Position numbers and translations under genes: made by a program. The notes below the pieces were generated by a model, which ran no database searches, was not told where the DNA came from, and was given only the letters and a program-made list of their open reading frames with translations. Of a stretch of 34,091 nucleotides of DNA, positions 33,101-34,091 are shown in pieces. Position 1 is the first letter of the stretch; every line of letters starts with the position of its first letter. Source of the DNA: UBA6987 sp045617825 (GTDB taxonomy: Bacteria > Bacillota > Clostridia > Lachnospirales > Lachnospiraceae); the NCBI GenBank assembly GCA_045617825.1, contig JAZLJI010000074.1:1-34091 (forward strand). Reading direction: 5' to 3'.

Positions 33101-33997
33101 AAGAAGGACGATATCGGCTTTATCGACCCGGACCATATCCATCAGTTCAGCGGTACGCTGCGGGAAAATGCGGCGCGGGATCTGAAGCATTATCTGGAAA
33201 CGGCGCAGGTCGGCCGCGGCGCGCACCGCGGGGCGGACTCTCAGGAATTCAAAAACATGACGGATTCCCTTCGGGAGGCTCTGGGCATGACCGGCAAAGC
33301 CGGCGCGGAAAACGCTTTCAAGTACGGCTCACTGAAGGAGGTCAAGACCCAGCTGGAGAAGATCCAGACGGCGGCCCATGCTTACATCGAAGCGAAGGAG
33401 GGCCAGGAGTGGTGGCATTTGTTCCACACCGACATGCGCAAGGCTCGGCTGGGCTACGCCAAGCAGCTGGAAAACTACGCGAAGGGCGCGCTGCAGACCA
33501 TAAACGGCATTACCGGAGAAAAGAACAAGCAATACGGCCTGGAGGCTGAGCTCGACAATATTCAGGACAGCTTCCAGAGCCTGACGGGTTCCTTCGGCAG
33601 CAATGACGCTAACCCCTTTGACACCTACGAGAAAAACGTGGAAAAGTATCGGAAGGCCGTAAAAGAGGGCAAGCTGTCCACCGAGGAGACGACGGAGGTC
33701 GTGGAGCAGAAGGACGGAAACGGACCGTCAGAGGTGAAGACGGAGAAAAACCCCGTGACGAAACCGGAAATGCAGGCCTTCATGGATAGCTGCCTGAACC
33801 CGAGGGTGATCAAAAAGGCCTCGAAATGCAAGGGCAATCTGCCTTTCAAGCTCCACTGCTATATCGAAAAGGACAAGCAGCTGAAGCTGGAGGAAAGCCT
33901 GAAGCTGTACAACGACGGGGCGCAGAAGGACGGCGCGAAGAAGGAGGGCTCCATCAAGAGCTTCTTTAAGAATATCGCCGCGATCCTGAAATACTGA
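30188..33997 (+). CDS. Giant cytosolic coiled-coil protein, last gene seen in the locus
   Basis: I do not recognise this 1269-aa protein. ATG 30188 follows AAAGGAGA. No signal peptide or membrane helix is present. A small helical N-terminal unit (about 1-60) precedes an acidic linker. Long heptad-like coiled coils rich in Glu, Lys and Leu cover about 395-490 (VKRLEEEKAALDREQDELED), 630-740 and 800-960. A more globular C-terminal part follows (about 985-1150), then a lysine-rich tail ending SIKSFFKNIAAILKY, whose last segment could be an amphipathic helix. There is no Walker A or ABC signature, which excludes an SMC or Rad50 ATPase. It lies 38 nt after the 1180-aa gene and is presumably co-transcribed. 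A filamentous scaffold or a translocated substrate are the main options. Confidence 0.85.
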   Translation: MGRLTPNEEQDLKTLYQVIAQRNALDGVDLSSRDAIFKAISECLPEKEYKYFLALNAKKNQPEGEAEEEEDYLPKKAEQPKNLREKPQEAPADANARWETERKKIHELYQRKIDPLGSLTYGKAENDRDAEQEVYIRQVYKIGKDGAPQYWNFENDLHCLKNIYFAEEKAAREEARKSGDAQKIAETKSAVPAEPGALPAYAAAFAATNTSGYTLKQEREFLLRGIELLENENFHPDKILEHADEKKKPDSPEPVTMEQREAVYQKLRSVMAARLEEQKKAFEGKTAEQGYKDMLNGPDGLATVEYYRWMTGLSGAIDDLTVHNRIYNAKNDLDSANRSRKALEKYMDSKIDGFYVGKTNHYEMEQEYESTCRSAELLQESYKKYYEPNEKNVRLQYEADVKRLEEEKAALDREQDELEDELIKRYEEQVALSESIPQERATIDILRTAAQEESERNERLVREKSAEIEAYEKKVLEGLVAADQESYEREVERINSWFIAQGVREEAFRAEDAASYEAYCDVKGALDTKLMSAQQLLQKHTEWFAFRETFSGKEEATGSVDTLEKGRLESLGDRPEEEEQIDADLNTLEKALVGGNLTVGSILDLKRAHQQNRLSPEEAAKELAAAKEKCREAVKQLEELYPDASYRSEKKHIKQLEKMQNAADEEAFYEAAQELVQEGEDKRAALVKACEQKIESFAKKLEKDDRFVKSPELQKQLNEAGSRYAEAMTSGSPDAEKLKDEFAKLQSAHINNGIKHDQLDRFRAVMADHGKYHQLLADYATGEAYDEIAGNPNDHIELKEAIVKRDALEKACKAEMLEIARKVLEDKKAQMREDVRQQMANKAQALSDEVHKIDENGKTAGSILHEHSASLSRMLERKAVLREEVKALKARKEENLKKKEEKLQELTDRNKKYEDDLAEGKKIQEEYKELKARAEIQNGILNIELPQMQEKFYLLSKQNKDIQLRYDLDPEKKDDIGFIDPDHIHQFSGTLRENAARDLKHYLETAQVGRGAHRGADSQEFKNMTDSLREALGMTGKAGAENAFKYGSLKEVKTQLEKIQTAAHAYIEAKEGQEWWHLFHTDMRKARLGYAKQLENYAKGALQTINGITGEKNKQYGLEAELDNIQDSFQSLTGSFGSNDANPFDTYEKNVEKYRKAVKEGKLSTEETTEVVEQKDGNGPSEVKTEKNPVTKPEMQAFMDSCLNPRVIKKASKCKGNLPFKLHCYIEKDKQLKLEESLKLYNDGAQKDGAKKEGSIKSFFKNIAAILKY

Positions 33998-34042
33998 GGC
34001 GGCTGAGTGAGCGGCAGGGCAGCCGCCGCGGAAGCGCCGCGG
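33998..34042 (+). other. GC-rich inverted repeats after the last gene
   Basis: GGCGGCT (33998-34004) can pair with AGCCGCC (34021-34027), and CCGCGG (34026-34031) with CCGCGG (34037-34042). The two hairpins overlap at 34026-34027. No T-run follows before the window ends, so a terminator is possible but not convincing. Nothing else is recognisable in 34043-34091. Confidence 0.35.
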
Positions 34043-34091
34043 TGCCTTGCGGGAACAACGGAAAATAGACAAGCGGCGGCCCGGCAGAAAT

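Noticed and set aside
30188..33997. SMC/Rad50-type ATPase
   Set aside because: Despite long coiled coils there is no Walker A, Walker B or ABC signature in the translation.

Overview
The window looks like a chromosomal segment of a moderately high-GC Gram-positive bacterium, most likely a gut-type Clostridia member (Bacillota). The reasons are strong Shine-Dalgarno sites (AAGGAGG type), extended -10 promoters, a cre-like catabolite site, and a type IV secretion system (T4SS) of the Gram-positive kind: VirB2-, VirB4-, VirB6- and VirD4-like proteins with a PrgI/VirB3-like segment fused to VirB4 and no outer-membrane core (VirB7/9/10). The window has no rRNA, tRNA, CRISPR array, integrase, transposase or relaxase, so the genus cannot be fixed.

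Region A (1-4861) is a carbohydrate-catabolism locus. A SIS-domain sugar-phosphate isomerase leaves leftward, cut by the window edge. Divergent from it is a four-gene operon: a TIM-like isomerase, an L-fucose/L-arabinose-isomerase-fold protein, an FGGY kinase and an enlarged YjbQ-family protein, ending at a good intrinsic terminator. The set reads as free aldose to ketose to ketose phosphate, then two phosphosugar isomerisations. That chemistry resembles the tetrulose-phosphate branch of erythritol metabolism. The divergent intergenic region holds a promoter on each strand, a 15-bp palindrome and a cre-like site over the rightward start.

Region B (about 4967-33997) is one rightward locus built around a T4SS. 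Its order is: a 729-aa helical cytosolic protein with an internal 118-residue duplication; a VirB2-like pilin with its own promoter and downstream terminator-like hairpin; VirD4 coupling ATPase; a membrane-anchored Ig-like protein; VirB6-like channel protein (TTG start); PrgI-VirB4 fusion with a long acidic tail; a STAS-domain protein; a secreted beta-helix-like protein; a single-pass membrane protein; a small basic cytosolic protein; a roughly 2000-aa secreted surface protein with repeated beta-sandwich modules, a LamG-like domain and a Ser-Thr-Glu-Glu repeat tail; and two giant cytosolic proteins (1180 and 1269 aa), one made of duplicated domains and one largely coiled coil.

The T4SS locus is the part that may be undescribed. 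It has the energising ATPases, channel and pilin of a conjugation machine but no DNA-processing genes in about 29 kb. In their place are three very large leaderless proteins at the two ends of the locus and a set of extracellular proteins. One reading is a Gram-positive protein-delivery T4SS with surface adhesins and large cytosolic substrates or scaffolds. The main alternative is the transfer module of an integrative conjugative element whose relaxase and integrase lie to the right of the window. The sequence alone cannot separate these.
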